Notes: generated by a model from the letters alone, not told the origin. Counted from the first letter of the stretch, positions 42,101-51,286 are shown. The stretch is 64,000 nucleotides of DNA from Janthinobacterium sp. J1-1 (GCF_030944405.1 NZ_CP132339.1:3782001-3846000); one strand, 5' to 3'. Numbers and translations are program-made.

Positions 42101-42174
42101 GCGGGCGTAGCTCAATGGTAGAGCGGAAGCCTTCCAAGCTTTCCACGCGGGTTCGATTCCCGCCGCCCGCTCCA
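42101..42174 (+). tRNA. tRNA-Gly (anticodon TCC)
   Basis: A 74-base cloverleaf: acceptor stem GCGGGCG / CGCCCGC, D arm GCTC...GAGC, anticodon stem GAAGC / GCTTT with loop CTTCCAA (anticodon TCC), T arm GCGGG-TTCGATT-CCCGC, discriminator T and encoded CCA. It lies inside the prophage late region, and reads GGA codons (and GGG). Confidence 0.95.
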
Positions 42175-42252
42175 GCTTCTCCTTGCTCGGCACGCCGGGT
42201 TTCGCCGCCGGCCGCATCACTGCGCCGGCGGCTTTTCTATTTGAGGTGGCGC

Positions 42253-42399
42253 ATGTTCAATTTCGATTTCGGCGGCTTGATCATCGCCCTGATTCTGGCG
42301 GGCGCGCTGATCGGCGGCGCCATCGTCTCGATCATCCTGCTTGCCTGGCCCTGGCTGTGGGCGATCGCCAAGCCGGCGCTGCACGCCTGGACCACCTGA
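42253..42399 (+). CDS. 48-residue membrane protein
   Basis: MFNFDFGGLIIALILAGALI then a hydrophobic stretch to LAWPWLWAIAKPALHAWTT. One or two transmembrane helices. A GAGGTGGC site is five bases upstream. Such small membrane proteins are frequent at the start of late operons and could be holin-like, but no endolysin is near. Confidence 0.65.
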   Translation: MFNFDFGGLIIALILAGALIGGAIVSIILLAWPWLWAIAKPALHAWTT

Positions 42400-42536
42400 C
42401 ACTTGCGGCTGCCAGCGCGCTCCAGTGGCAGGCCTTTGAAAAACGGGCGCAGTCACCGACGCATCATGGCCAAGAGGCTCCACCGCAATTCATCGCGGCC
42501 CTGCTTGGCACGGGCGGTGACACTAGGTTAAATGCT

Positions 42537-42752
42537 CTATCGCGGCCTTCGGCGCACCCGTGGGTTGTGGCTCAAGACCCGCCAGGACGTTTTTATGCTC
42601 ACCCCGTGGTTACGCAAATAATCCTCAGCTGCGGTCAAGCCAACTTCCATAACCATGCGCACGGCGATTTCAATAATCCGCTCGGTTTCGGCGTCTGGTC
42701 GAGAGAGTAGGGGTAGTGCTGGTGCGCTGTCGAGGTGGGCGTCTTGGCTCAT
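42537..42752 (-). CDS. Small reverse-strand protein
   Basis: 71 residues, with ETERIIEIAVRMVMEVGLTA in the middle and a very basic C-terminus (SHNPRVRRRPR). The ribosome site is poor (AAAAGAAAC). It might be a small DNA-binding protein. Confidence 0.5.
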   Translation of the reverse strand: MSQDAHLDSAPALPLLSRPDAETERIIEIAVRMVMEVGLTAAEDYLRNHGVSIKTSWRVLSHNPRVRRRPR

Positions 42753-42836
42753 ATGTTTCTTTTCGGAAAATTAAAATGATGCCTCCAGGAAATAATACGA
42801 TATTGATTTTTATCAAACTTTGCTCATTCTATTGCC

Positions 42837-43082
42837 ATGGTTAAAATCCAACACCCGTCGAACGACGGCGTACTCGGTGCTCCCGCAGGCTGGGACCAAG
42901 GCGAGCTGCCATGTAACGCGCTGCCGGTCACGCACACGCACGTCGGCGACCTGCCGGCCGTGCTGTCGTATTGGCGCCCTGATGCTGACGAACTGGCCGC
43001 GCTGAACGCCGGCGGCGCCGTCCGGTTGTGGGTGGTGGGCGCAACGATGCCGCCCGTGATGATGGACGTCGACGGCGTTTAA
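42837..43082 (+). CDS. Small hypothetical phage protein
   Basis: 81 residues. DLPAVLSYWRPDADELAALN and the end GATMPPVMMDVDGV are a compact soluble fold. The sequence before it is AT-rich with TTGATTTTTATCAAAC, a possible promoter. Not recognised. Confidence 0.65.
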   Translation: MVKIQHPSNDGVLGAPAGWDQGELPCNALPVTHTHVGDLPAVLSYWRPDADELAALNAGGAVRLWVVGATMPPVMMDVDGV

Positions 43083-43113
43083 TTGGCCGGAAACATGAAT
43101 AAGGCAGGGCCAA

Positions 43114-43518
43114 ATGGCACGATCGCCAAAAAAGACGGACTACGAAAGGTGGTTCGAGACGACTGGCGCAGCTCTGCGGGAGCGGGAAGCGCTGGCGAGA
43201 GCCGAGAACGCTAGGCGACTTGCGGGCATTCCAGCGCCAGAGGAGTGCCGCCCAGTACCTGCGCAGAAGAAACGCAGAACGACGATGAGCGAACGAGAGC
43301 GGTTCTATCGCAGCCCTGAGTGGCGGGCAGTCCGCGAGACGGTCTTCATGCGCGATGGTCGTATTTGCGTCAAGTGCAAGTCACAGGAAAACTTGAATAT
43401 AGCTCAGATTCTGCCGCGCTCGAAGTACAGGCATCTTCAGTTGGAGCCGTCGAACTTGCGTGTGCTCTGTTGGCCATGCAACAAGGCCAAGGCCGCCAGG
43501 ATTGAGATAGCTGGGTAG
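43114..43518 (+). CDS. HNH endonuclease
   Basis: 134 residues. The HNH fold is in the second half: RSPEWRAVRETVFMRDGRIC then VKCKSQENLNIAQILPRSKY and LRVLCWPCNKAKAARI, with CxxC pairs and the N-x-x-CxxC end. The first His of HNH is not obvious (AQILP instead of DHI). HNH proteins beside terminase genes assist terminase cutting. Confidence 0.8.
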   Translation: MARSPKKTDYERWFETTGAALREREALARAENARRLAGIPAPEECRPVPAQKKRRTTMSERERFYRSPEWRAVRETVFMRDGRICVKCKSQENLNIAQILPRSKYRHLQLEPSNLRVLCWPCNKAKAARIEIAG

Positions 43519-43524
43519 GTCGGA

Positions 43525-44166
43525 ATGAAGAAAAGCCGCAATTCCGCAGCGCCCACGTCGGCGCGCCCGATGCCGCCGACCGAATTCGCCGACCCGCTGA
43601 ACGGCCGCTACATGCCCGCGCCCGAAGTACTAAAGTGGGCGCGCGCAACCATCCTCACCGAAGGCGGCGCGCTCTACAACGAAGACCACGCCCACCTGGA
43701 ATATGCCGACGTGCAGTTCTTGTGGGCGCCGATGGGCTTCGTGAAGGCTGGCCGCACTGTGCTGGGCCAGTGCGAGGAAGTCACGTTCCGCTGCGGTCCG
43801 TGGCAAAAAGGCCGCCAGCAACAGCAGATGGCCGACTGGTTCGGCATGGTGCCTGACTTCCTTATCACCCTGGACGGCAGCTACTGCCTGACCTGCAGCG
43901 ACGCCGAATTCTGCGCCCTGGTCGAACACGAGCTTTATCACATCGCCCAGGAGATGGATGACTTCGGCGCGCCGGCCTTCAACAAGTACGGATTGCCGAA
44001 GCTGTGCATGCGCTCGCACGACGTCGAAGAGTTCATCGGCGTGGTCCGTCGCTACGGCGCCAGCGAGGACGTGCAGCGCATCATCGACGCAGCAAAGACA
44101 CCGCCCGAAGTGGCGAGAATCAACATCGCGAGGGCTTGCGGAACCTGTTTGCTGAAGGCTGCGTAG
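43525..44166 (+). CDS. Putative phage metallopeptidase
   Basis: 213 residues. The zinc motif HELYH in CALVEHELYHIAQEMDDFG matches HExxH, and RSHDVEEFIGVVRRYG is conserved in the phage-metallopeptidase family often found before terminase genes. The substrate is unknown; a role in head assembly or on host proteins is possible. Three codons before the stop are KAA. Confidence 0.8.
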   Translation: MKKSRNSAAPTSARPMPPTEFADPLNGRYMPAPEVLKWARATILTEGGALYNEDHAHLEYADVQFLWAPMGFVKAGRTVLGQCEEVTFRCGPWQKGRQQQQMADWFGMVPDFLITLDGSYCLTCSDAEFCALVEHELYHIAQEMDDFGAPAFNKYGLPKLCMRSHDVEEFIGVVRRYGASEDVQRIIDAAKTPPEVARINIARACGTCLLKAA

Positions 44167-44196
44167 GCTTTACGTTGCTTTACAGGAAACTAAAAC

Positions 44197-44658
44197 ATGG
44201 CCGCACTCAAGGACGAGGTGAAGCTGTACGTCGTCACAGCGTTGGCCTGTTTCGACTCGCCGACGCAAGTATCTGTTGCAGTAAAGGAAGAATTCGGCCT
44301 CGATGTGCCGCGTCAGCAGGTGTCACTGTATGACCCGAACACTTACGTCGGTCGCAACCTCAGCCAGAAATGGCGAACGATCTTCGAAGAGACGCGCGCC
44401 AAGTTCCGCGCCACTGCCGAGGAAATCCCGATCGCCAGCAAGGCATTTCGCCTGCGCGGCCTCGCCCGACTGGCACAGAAGGCCGAGAACATGCGCAACT
44501 TGCCGCTGGTGGCCAGCCTGTACGAGCAGGCGGCCAAGGAAGTGGGCGATATCTACGTGAACAAGGGCAAGGCCGAGCCGAGCGATCAGCTGCCGACGCC
44601 CGTGCAAATCATCATCGGCGTCAAGGATGGGGCGCGAAAGAACGATGATCCAGCTTGA
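44197..44658 (+). CDS. DUF2280 protein, probable small terminase subunit
   Basis: 153 residues. The N-terminal part (LYVVTALACFDSPTQVSVAV KEEFG) is a helix-turn-helix, followed by a helical oligomerisation core (LGLARLAQKAE-like region LRGLARLAQKAENMRNLPLV). It directly precedes and overlaps the large subunit gene. It would bind pac/cos DNA. Confidence 0.8.
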   Translation: MAALKDEVKLYVVTALACFDSPTQVSVAVKEEFGLDVPRQQVSLYDPNTYVGRNLSQKWRTIFEETRAKFRATAEEIPIASKAFRLRGLARLAQKAENMRNLPLVASLYEQAAKEVGDIYVNKGKAEPSDQLPTPVQIIIGVKDGARKNDDPA

Positions 44659-45925
44659 CCTGAATATCCCGCAGGCTGCCTTCCTGAACCTGCCCCATAA
44701 GTACAAGGCCTATGTTGCGGGTTTCGGCTCCGGCAAAACCTTCGTGGGCTGCGTCGGTATCTGCATGCATTTCTGGCAGTGGCCAGGCATCAGCCAAGGT
44801 TACTTCGCGCCGACCTATCCGCAGATCCGCGACATCTTCTATCCCACGATGGAGGAGGTGGCCTATGCGATGGGCTTGCGCATCAAGGTGAAGCAGGGAG
44901 ATCACGAGGTCGAGGTGTACGAGGGGCGGCTATATCGCGGCACGGTCATCTGCCGCTCTATGGAAAAGCCTGAAACCATCGTCGGCTTCAAGATCGGCCA
45001 CGCGCTGATAGATGAGCTGGACGTGATGCCGATGCTCAAGGCGCAAACGGCCTGGCGCAAGATCATCGCGCGGATGCGCTACAACGTGCCGGGCCTGCTC
45101 AACGGCATTGACGTGACGACCACGCCGGAGGGCTTCAAGTTCGTCTACCAGCAGTTCGTGAAGGCGGTTCGCGACAAACCCGAGCTGGCGACGCTGTATG
45201 GCCTGATCCAGGCCAGCACGTTCGACAACGAGCTCAACCTGCCAGCCGACTACATCCCGTCGCTGCTGGCCAGCTACCCGCCAGCGCTGATCGATGCCTA
45301 CTTGCGCGGCAAGTTCACGAACCTGACCAGCGGCTCGGTCTATCCGGACTTTGACCGCCTCAAGAACCGCACGACGCAGATCATCCTGCCTGGCGAGCCG
45401 CTGCAGGTGGGACTCGACTTCAACGTGCTGAACATGACGGCCTGCATCAACGTGGTCCGCGAGGGCCAGCCGATGACACTGGCCGAGCGCGTAAAAGTGC
45501 GTGATACGCCGGCCATGGCCAGGATCCTGAAGGAGGACTTCAAGGACAAAGGCCACCAGGTGAAGATTTTCCCGGATGCGTCCGGCCAGAACACCAGCAG
45601 CAAGAACGCGAGCGAGTCCGACCTGTCCATTTTGCGCCAGGCGGGCTTCCTGCTCGAAGTGAACCACTCAAACCCTGCGGTCAAGGACCGGGTCAACGCC
45701 TATAACGGCATGATCCTGAACGCCCAGGGCGAGCGCCGCTGGAAGATCAACACCGACCAATGCCCGACCACCACCGAGGCGCTGGAGCAGCAGGTATGGG
45801 GCGCCGACGGCCAGCCGGACAAGAAGTCTGGCCATGACCACCCGAACGATGCGAACGGCTACTTCATCGTGAAGCGCTACCCGATCGTAAAGAGCACAAC
45901 GACCACCGCGCCGCTGCGCATGTAA
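44645..45925 (+). CDS. Terminase large subunit
   Basis: 426 residues from the ATG at 44645, overlapping the small subunit gene by 14 bases. The ATPase Walker A is AGFGSGKTFVGC and Walker B ALIDELDVM. The C-terminal nuclease has VGLDFNVLNM (first Asp), IFPDASG and DHPNDANGYFI. It cuts concatemers and drives packaging. Confidence 0.93.
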   Translation: MIQLDLNIPQAAFLNLPHKYKAYVAGFGSGKTFVGCVGICMHFWQWPGISQGYFAPTYPQIRDIFYPTMEEVAYAMGLRIKVKQGDHEVEVYEGRLYRGTVICRSMEKPETIVGFKIGHALIDELDVMPMLKAQTAWRKIIARMRYNVPGLLNGIDVTTTPEGFKFVYQQFVKAVRDKPELATLYGLIQASTFDNELNLPADYIPSLLASYPPALIDAYLRGKFTNLTSGSVYPDFDRLKNRTTQIILPGEPLQVGLDFNVLNMTACINVVREGQPMTLAERVKVRDTPAMARILKEDFKDKGHQVKIFPDASGQNTSSKNASESDLSILRQAGFLLEVNHSNPAVKDRVNAYNGMILNAQGERRWKINTDQCPTTTEALEQQVWGADGQPDKKSGHDHPNDANGYFIVKRYPIVKSTTTTAPLRM

Positions 45926-45939
45926 CAACAAGGATTTCC

Positions 45940-47325
45940 ATGACCGACGCCGTACGCAAACAATCAGCCGAAGCCATAAAGCTGAACGAGGATTGCGCCC
46001 TGGTTGCCGCGCTGCTGGGCGGCACCAAGGCGATGCGCGCCGCCGGCAAGGCGTATTTGCCGCAGTGGCCGGGCGAGGATGACGAAACCTACAAGCTGCG
46101 CCTGGCCGTGGCCACGCTGTTCCCAGCCTATAGCCGCACCATCGACGTGCTCTCGGCCAAGCCGTTCAGCAAGCCGGTGACGCTGGGTGAGGACGTGCCG
46201 GAGCGCCTGAAGCCTTGGCTGCAAAACGTCGACCTGGCCGGCCGCGACCTGCACAGCTTCCTGTCCGAGATCACTCAGGAGGCGATGGGCTACGGCTTTT
46301 CCGGCATCCTGGTCGATTTTCCCAAGGCTGGCAATCTGGTGACCAAGGCCGACGAAGAGGCCGCCGGCGTGCGCCCGTACTTCGTCCAGATCCATGTGCA
46401 GAACGTCTTGGGCTGGCTGCCGAAGACCGCCACGAGCCTCGAAGGACTGACGCAGCTGCGCCTGCTGGAATGCGTGTCCGAGCCGGACGGCGACTTCGAC
46501 ACCAAGGAAATCGAACAGGTGCGCGTGCTGGGGCGCGGTACGTGGCAGACCTGGCGCCAGCGCGAGACTGGCAGCAAAAAGGAGTGGGTGCTGCACGAGG
46601 AGGGCGTCACCAGCCTGAAAATCATTCCGTTCGTGCCTGTCTACGGCAAGCGCCTGGGCTACATGCAGGCCACGCCGCCGCTGCTGGAGCTGGCATACAC
46701 CAACGTCGAGCACTGGCAGAGCAAGAGCGACCAGCAGAATATCCTGCACGTCGCGCGCGTGCCGATTCTGTTTGCCCGCATGCTGGGCGAGGGCGGCATC
46801 ACGGTCGGCGCCGGGACTTCGGTCAAGGCCGAGCATCCGGACGGCGACCTCAAATACGTTGAACATACCGGTGCTGCGATCGAGGCCGGCCGCCTGTCCA
46901 TCCTCGATCTGGAAGATCGCATGCGCCAGGCCGGCGCCGAGCTGCTGGTGATCAAGCCAGGCAACGTGACGGAATCGCAGACGCTGGCCGACAACGAGCA
47001 GGGCGCCTGCGCGCTGCAGAAGATCGCGACCAACGTCGAGGACGCCGCCGACCAGGCGCTGCAGCTGATGGCCGACTGGGTGAATGAGCCAGAGGGTGGT
47101 CACGTCACTGTGTACAAAGACTTCGGCGCCGCCACCCTGGCCGAGGCCGGTGCCGAGCTGCTGCTGAAATCTACCCAAGCGGGCAATATGAGTAAGCAGT
47201 CGCTGCACGAGGAACTGCAGCGCCGCGGCATCCGGTCGCCGGACGTTGATTGGATTGAGGAGCAGGAGCGGCTCGAAGCGCAAGGCCCCGAGCTTGGCGT
47301 TTTGCCTGAGCCTGTCGTGCCATGA
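45940..47325 (+). CDS. Portal protein (DUF4055)
   Basis: 461 residues. Family signs: AYLPQWPGEDDETYKLRLAV at the N-terminus, YSRTIDVLSAKPFSKPVTLG, and the central GTSVKAEHPDGDLKYVEHTG plus a long helical C-terminus. The portal forms the dodecameric DNA channel. It lies 14 bases after terL and overlaps the minor head gene by four bases. Confidence 0.88.
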   Translation: MTDAVRKQSAEAIKLNEDCALVAALLGGTKAMRAAGKAYLPQWPGEDDETYKLRLAVATLFPAYSRTIDVLSAKPFSKPVTLGEDVPERLKPWLQNVDLAGRDLHSFLSEITQEAMGYGFSGILVDFPKAGNLVTKADEEAAGVRPYFVQIHVQNVLGWLPKTATSLEGLTQLRLLECVSEPDGDFDTKEIEQVRVLGRGTWQTWRQRETGSKKEWVLHEEGVTSLKIIPFVPVYGKRLGYMQATPPLLELAYTNVEHWQSKSDQQNILHVARVPILFARMLGEGGITVGAGTSVKAEHPDGDLKYVEHTGAAIEAGRLSILDLEDRMRQAGAELLVIKPGNVTESQTLADNEQGACALQKIATNVEDAADQALQLMADWVNEPEGGHVTVYKDFGAATLAEAGAELLLKSTQAGNMSKQSLHEELQRRGIRSPDVDWIEEQERLEAQGPELGVLPEPVVP

Positions 47326-48380
47326 TCGATCCCATCCTGAACGAGACCATCCGTCACGCCATCAATACGACCCAGTACGGCAATTTCGTGCTGGCGAAGA
47401 TGATCCGGATACTGAATCTGACCGATGCCGACCTGATCGCGCAACTGACAGGGGCCCTGGCCGACGTCGACGCTGACACCTTTAAGGTGCAGCGCCTGGA
47501 CCGCTTGCTAAAATCGGTATCCGAGCTGAATGCCCAGGCTTACGCCGCTTTCTATGATGGCCTCACGCAGGAGCTGCAAGGCTTCGTCGGGCTGGAGGGG
47601 CAGTTTCAGTACGATCTGTACAAGGCAGTGGCGCCGGTCACCTTCAGTATTGTCAGTGTCGTGCCTGAGCAGGTTTATGCGGCCGCGATGTCACAGCCGA
47701 TGCAGGGTCGCCTGCTGAAAGAATGGGCTTCCGGCCTGAGAGACAGTCGCCTGCGCCGCATCAAGGACACGATCGCCATCGGCTACACGCAGGGAAAAAC
47801 GACGGGCGACATCGTGCGCGAGATTCGCGGCACCAAGGCGCTGAACTACGCTGACGGGCTGTTGAACGCCAGTCGCAACGATATCGACGCCATCGTGCGC
47901 ACGGCGCTGAGCCACACAGCGCAGACCACGCGCACGCGCTTCTACGACGACAATGACGACATTCTCGGTGATCTGGTATGGGTCAGCACCTTGGATGGGC
48001 GAACGAGTCACGAATGCCGGGCGCGCGATGGACTGCGCTACACCAAGGAAAACAAGCCGATCGGCCACAGCGTCGCTTGGGGCGCCGGGCCTGGTCGCCT
48101 GCACTGGCGCTGCCGCAGCTCAAGCATCGCCCTACTCAAGGGGCAGAAGCGCCTCACTGGCACTCGATCAGCTGCAGACGGCCCGGTCGACGTGAATATC
48201 TCGTACCGCGACTGGCTCAAGCAGCAAAAGCCCGAAGTGCAAGATGAGGTACTTGGTAAAGCCAAGGGCGCACGTTACCGCAAGGACGGTATGAGCGACG
48301 CGGCTTTCGTCAATGACAAGGGGCTGTCGATTTCGCTCAAGGAACTTGCCGCGCGAGATGCGAGAATGGCCGCCGCGTAG
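47322..48380 (+). CDS. Minor head protein (Mu F/SPP1 gp7-like)
   Basis: 352 residues. The conserved head-morphogenesis domain is in the C-terminal half: NASRNDIDAIVRTALSHTAQ, then VWVSTLDGRTSHECRARDGL and WGAGPGRLHWRCRSS. It connects to the portal and aids assembly. Coupled to the portal gene. Confidence 0.88.
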   Translation: MIDPILNETIRHAINTTQYGNFVLAKMIRILNLTDADLIAQLTGALADVDADTFKVQRLDRLLKSVSELNAQAYAAFYDGLTQELQGFVGLEGQFQYDLYKAVAPVTFSIVSVVPEQVYAAAMSQPMQGRLLKEWASGLRDSRLRRIKDTIAIGYTQGKTTGDIVREIRGTKALNYADGLLNASRNDIDAIVRTALSHTAQTTRTRFYDDNDDILGDLVWVSTLDGRTSHECRARDGLRYTKENKPIGHSVAWGAGPGRLHWRCRSSSIALLKGQKRLTGTRSAADGPVDVNISYRDWLKQQKPEVQDEVLGKAKGARYRKDGMSDAAFVNDKGLSISLKELAARDARMAAA

Positions 48381-48394
48381 GTTATCATTGAAAA

Positions 48395-48622
48395 ATGACC
48401 TTACACATCGTCCCCAAAACCGAGCCGCCGCCATCAAAGAGCGCGCGCCGCGTCCCCGCCAGAAAGCCGGCTGATATGTGCGAGTGCCCGCGCTGCGGTG
48501 GGCGCGAGGTTATCGAAACGCGGATCGGCGCCATGCTGGCGGGTGGCAAATTGAAGGGCGGCACGGCGCAGGTGTTGTGTGCCGGCTGCCTCATGCGGGG
48601 CGAGAGGGTGGTAGTTGGATGA
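48395..48622 (+). CDS. Small zinc-ribbon protein
   Basis: 75 residues. MCECPRCGGREVIETRIG and the later CAGCLMRGERVV give CxxC pairs ~30 residues apart, a typical zinc ribbon. Located between minor head and scaffold genes. Confidence 0.7.
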   Translation: MTLHIVPKTEPPPSKSARRVPARKPADMCECPRCGGREVIETRIGAMLAGGKLKGGTAQVLCAGCLMRGERVVVG

Positions 48623-48676
48623 TATCTATCGCTCTTGCGCCCCCCCCCTCAACGATGTCGGAACTTGGGACTGATC

Positions 48677-48961
48677 GTGGGCGTTAAATTTTCTTGGAAG
48701 TCGATTCCAAGCCTCGGGCTTGGTGAATTCGATGGAGTTGCCGCAGTCACCCTGGGCGGTTTAGATGTTGATTTAAGAGTTTCCGACGCCGAGTGCAAAC
48801 GAGTGACTTGTGCATGGCGGCTGACCGGGGGTGCGAAGATAACCATCTCTCTGGCCGGATATCAAATGGAGATGATGCTTGTTTCAGTTGCGGGTGCTCA
48901 TCCCGCGACAAGCAGGGCGAGTGGATCGATACGGTTGTGTTTTGAGCACCCCAGTAGATAG
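48677..48961 (+). CDS. Hypothetical protein, start uncertain near a poly-C tract
   Basis: 94 residues from the GTG at 48677: VGVKFSWKSIPSLGLGEFDG onward, ending FEHPSR, mostly beta. A better start (ATG 48619 after a GAGAGGG) is one base out of phase because of nine consecutive C at 48640-48648; with eight C the two would be one gene. Not recognised. Confidence 0.55.
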   Translation: MGVKFSWKSIPSLGLGEFDGVAAVTLGGLDVDLRVSDAECKRVTCAWRLTGGAKITISLAGYQMEMMLVSVAGAHPATSRASGSIRLCFEHPSR

Positions 48962-49001
48962 ACGGTCCTGCTTTTAGATGTTTTTATGACTAGATTTTCG
49001 A

Positions 49002-49027
49002 GCCGCCCTAACCAGGCGGCTTTTTTT
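49002..49027 (+). terminator. Terminator-like hairpin before the scaffold gene
   Basis: GCCGCC / GGCGGC with a seven-base loop followed by seven T, 75 bases before the scaffold start. Confidence 0.75.
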
Positions 49028-49101
49028 ATGCCGCAAGCGGACGCGACGCGGTGCACGGCCAGAAGGCCATTCACAAGGGCGGATGCCCAGAAAGTCACCA
49101 A

Positions 49102-49896
49102 ATGAAACTCAAACTCGATGCAAATGGCAACGCAGTGCTGCAAGATGGCAAGCCTGTCTACATTCTTGACGATGGCCGCGAAGTTGCCCATGACGCCGCC
49201 GCGACCGTGGCGAAGATTTCCAGCCTGAACGGCGAGGCTATGAGCCATCGCCAGGCAAAAGAGGCTGCTGAAGCTGCGCTGAAGCCTTTCAAGGATGCTG
49301 GTATCGAAGATGCCGCCGCTGCTGCTACGGCACTCCAGACCATGGCGAATATCAATTCCGGCGACCTGACTACGGCGGCCAAGGTGCAAGAGATCAAGGA
49401 CGCCGCGACCCGCTCGGCGAACGAGGCAGTCGCCGTCGCCACCCGCGCGGCCGAAGAAAAGCAACGTACGCTGACCGAGCAGAATACGAAGCTTACCAAT
49501 GACCTGAACGATCACATCATTGGCGGCTCGTTTGCGAGCTCCAAATTCATTTCCGAGAAACTGGCTATCCCAGCTGACATGGCGCGGACCTTCTTCGGCA
49601 GTCGCTTCAAAGTCGATGGCGGTAAGCTGGTTCCGATGGACCAGCAGGGCAACCCCATTTTCTCGTCTACGAACCATGGCAACCATGCTGACTTCGATGA
49701 AGCCATCCAAGTGATGGTCGGCCAATACGCCAACAAAGACATGATCCTGAAAGGCAGTGGCGCCTCCGGTGGTGGCGCAGGTGGCGGCAAGAACGGCACC
49801 GGCGGTGGCAAGGAAATCCCGCGCTCCCAGTTCTTTGCCATGGCCCCGCAGGCGCAGGCCGAGGCAATCAAGGGCGGAGCGGTCGTTACCGATTAA
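49102..49896 (+). CDS. Probable capsid scaffold protein
   Basis: 264 residues from ATG 49102 (MKLKLDANGNAVLQDGKPVY). The centre is a coiled coil (KEAAEAALKPFKDAGIEDAA; ATRAAEEKQRTLTEQNTKLT), with a Gly-rich linker near the C-terminus (GSGASGGGAGGGKNGTGGGK) and a final helix. Position before the coat gene and this composition are those of scaffolds. Confidence 0.78.
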   Translation: MKLKLDANGNAVLQDGKPVYILDDGREVAHDAAATVAKISSLNGEAMSHRQAKEAAEAALKPFKDAGIEDAAAAATALQTMANINSGDLTTAAKVQEIKDAATRSANEAVAVATRAAEEKQRTLTEQNTKLTNDLNDHIIGGSFASSKFISEKLAIPADMARTFFGSRFKVDGGKLVPMDQQGNPIFSSTNHGNHADFDEAIQVMVGQYANKDMILKGSGASGGGAGGGKNGTGGGKEIPRSQFFAMAPQAQAEAIKGGAVVTD

Positions 49897-50016
49897 GCAG
49901 TTGCAACCAATTCACCCAGTCTTCTCAATGAACTATTTTTATGCCTTGCTGATGGATGTCGGCGGGGTGCTTTGGGCTGGATAGCCTATCCGTTCTACAA
50001 CTCAAATCATCCCGAC

Positions 50017-50042
50017 AGGCTCGCACTACGCGGGCCTTTTTT
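50017..50042 (+). terminator. Terminator-like hairpin before the coat gene
   Basis: AGGCTCGC pairs with GCGGGCCT (one G-T) around ACTAC, followed by TTTTTT. The coat gene starts 22 bases downstream. Confidence 0.72.
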
Positions 50043-50063
50043 ATTCCCGAAAGGCATCAGCAA

Positions 50064-51233
50064 ATGACCATCCTCACCCTTACCGGCCTCATCCCCGACA
50101 TCTATGCAGCAATGAACGTAATTGCGCGCGAGCAAGTTGGCTTCATCCCGGCCGTGTCGCGCGATTCGACCGCCGAACGCGCTGCACTGAATCAGACCGT
50201 CCGCTCGCCAGTCGTTGGCGCAATGGCCGCTGAAGACCTGACGCAAGGCGCGTACGCCGAAGACGCTGGCAATCAGACCATCAACTACGTCGACATGACG
50301 ATCTCGAAGCAGCGTTCCGTGCCGTTCGGCATCAACGGTGATGACACCCAGCGCCTGCAAAGCGCCGGCACCTACGCGAACATCAATCAGCAGCGTATCG
50401 CGCAGGCCTTGCGGACGCTGACGAACGAAGTGGAAGCGGACTTGGCCGCCACCAGTATCAAGTTGAGCCGCGCCTATGGCGCAGTCGGCACGATCCCCTT
50501 TGGCACCTCGGGCGACCTGTCCGACTTCGCCCAGCCGAAGAAAATCTTGAAAGATAACGGCGCGCCGCTGTCCGACCTGCATATGGTGCTGGGCTCCGCT
50601 GCGATGGCGAATATCGAAGGCAAACAGGCCGGTCTGTTCCGCGTCAACGAAGCCGGTACCGACGATCTGCTGCGCCGTGGCGCTGTCAGCGTGGTCCAGG
50701 GCTTCGACCTGCATAACTCGGGCGCGATTGGCGACCTGATCGTGGCCGGCAATGCTGCAGCGGCGACGACCAGCAATGCTGGTCACGCCAAAGGCGCGAC
50801 CGTGATTAACCTGGCTGCGGCAGGTACCGGCGCCTTTCTCGCTGGCGACATCGTGAAATTTGCTGGCGACCCGAGCCAGTACATTCTGGCCGCTGGCGAT
50901 GCAGATGCCTCGAACGGTGGCCAGATCCGCTTGCAAGCGCCGGGCCTGCGCCAGGCGATCCCGGCTGCAGCCACCAGCATCACGTTGATCGCGGCGACCG
51001 TACGCAATGCGTTCTTCCAGCGCGCAGCTCTCCAACTGGCGACCCGCGCGCCCGCCATGCCGGAAGGCGGCGACTCGGCCGATGACGTCATGTTGGTGCC
51101 AGATCCGATCTCGGGTATCACCTACGAATTCTGCATCTACAAGCAGAAGCGCCAGGTTCGCTACGAGGTCAACCTCGCCTGGGGCACTGCTGCGCCGAAT
51201 CCGCACCTGGGCGGCCACCTGATCGGCGGCTAA
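50064..51233 (+). CDS. Major capsid protein, P22 coat-like
   Basis: 389 residues. The N-terminus (LTGLIPDIYAAMNVIAREQV then GFIPAVSRDSTAERAALNQT) and NYVDMTISKQRSVPFGINGD are features of the P22 gp5-type HK97 fold, with an inserted domain in the middle (around GATVINLAAAGTGAFLAGDI). The start follows an AAGG site. It is expected to be the most abundant late product. Confidence 0.88.
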   Translation: MTILTLTGLIPDIYAAMNVIAREQVGFIPAVSRDSTAERAALNQTVRSPVVGAMAAEDLTQGAYAEDAGNQTINYVDMTISKQRSVPFGINGDDTQRLQSAGTYANINQQRIAQALRTLTNEVEADLAATSIKLSRAYGAVGTIPFGTSGDLSDFAQPKKILKDNGAPLSDLHMVLGSAAMANIEGKQAGLFRVNEAGTDDLLRRGAVSVVQGFDLHNSGAIGDLIVAGNAAAATTSNAGHAKGATVINLAAAGTGAFLAGDIVKFAGDPSQYILAAGDADASNGGQIRLQAPGLRQAIPAAATSITLIAATVRNAFFQRAALQLATRAPAMPEGGDSADDVMLVPDPISGITYEFCIYKQKRQVRYEVNLAWGTAAPNPHLGGHLIGG

Positions 51234-51286
51234 TCCATCAACCATCCCGGCGGCCAGCGTGGCGCCGGGTCACCTGAGAGAAATGC

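Noticed and set aside
42115-42252. Longer N-terminus for the 48-residue membrane protein
   Set aside because: The extension would read through the tRNA-Gly gene; the ATG at 42253 has its own ribosome site.
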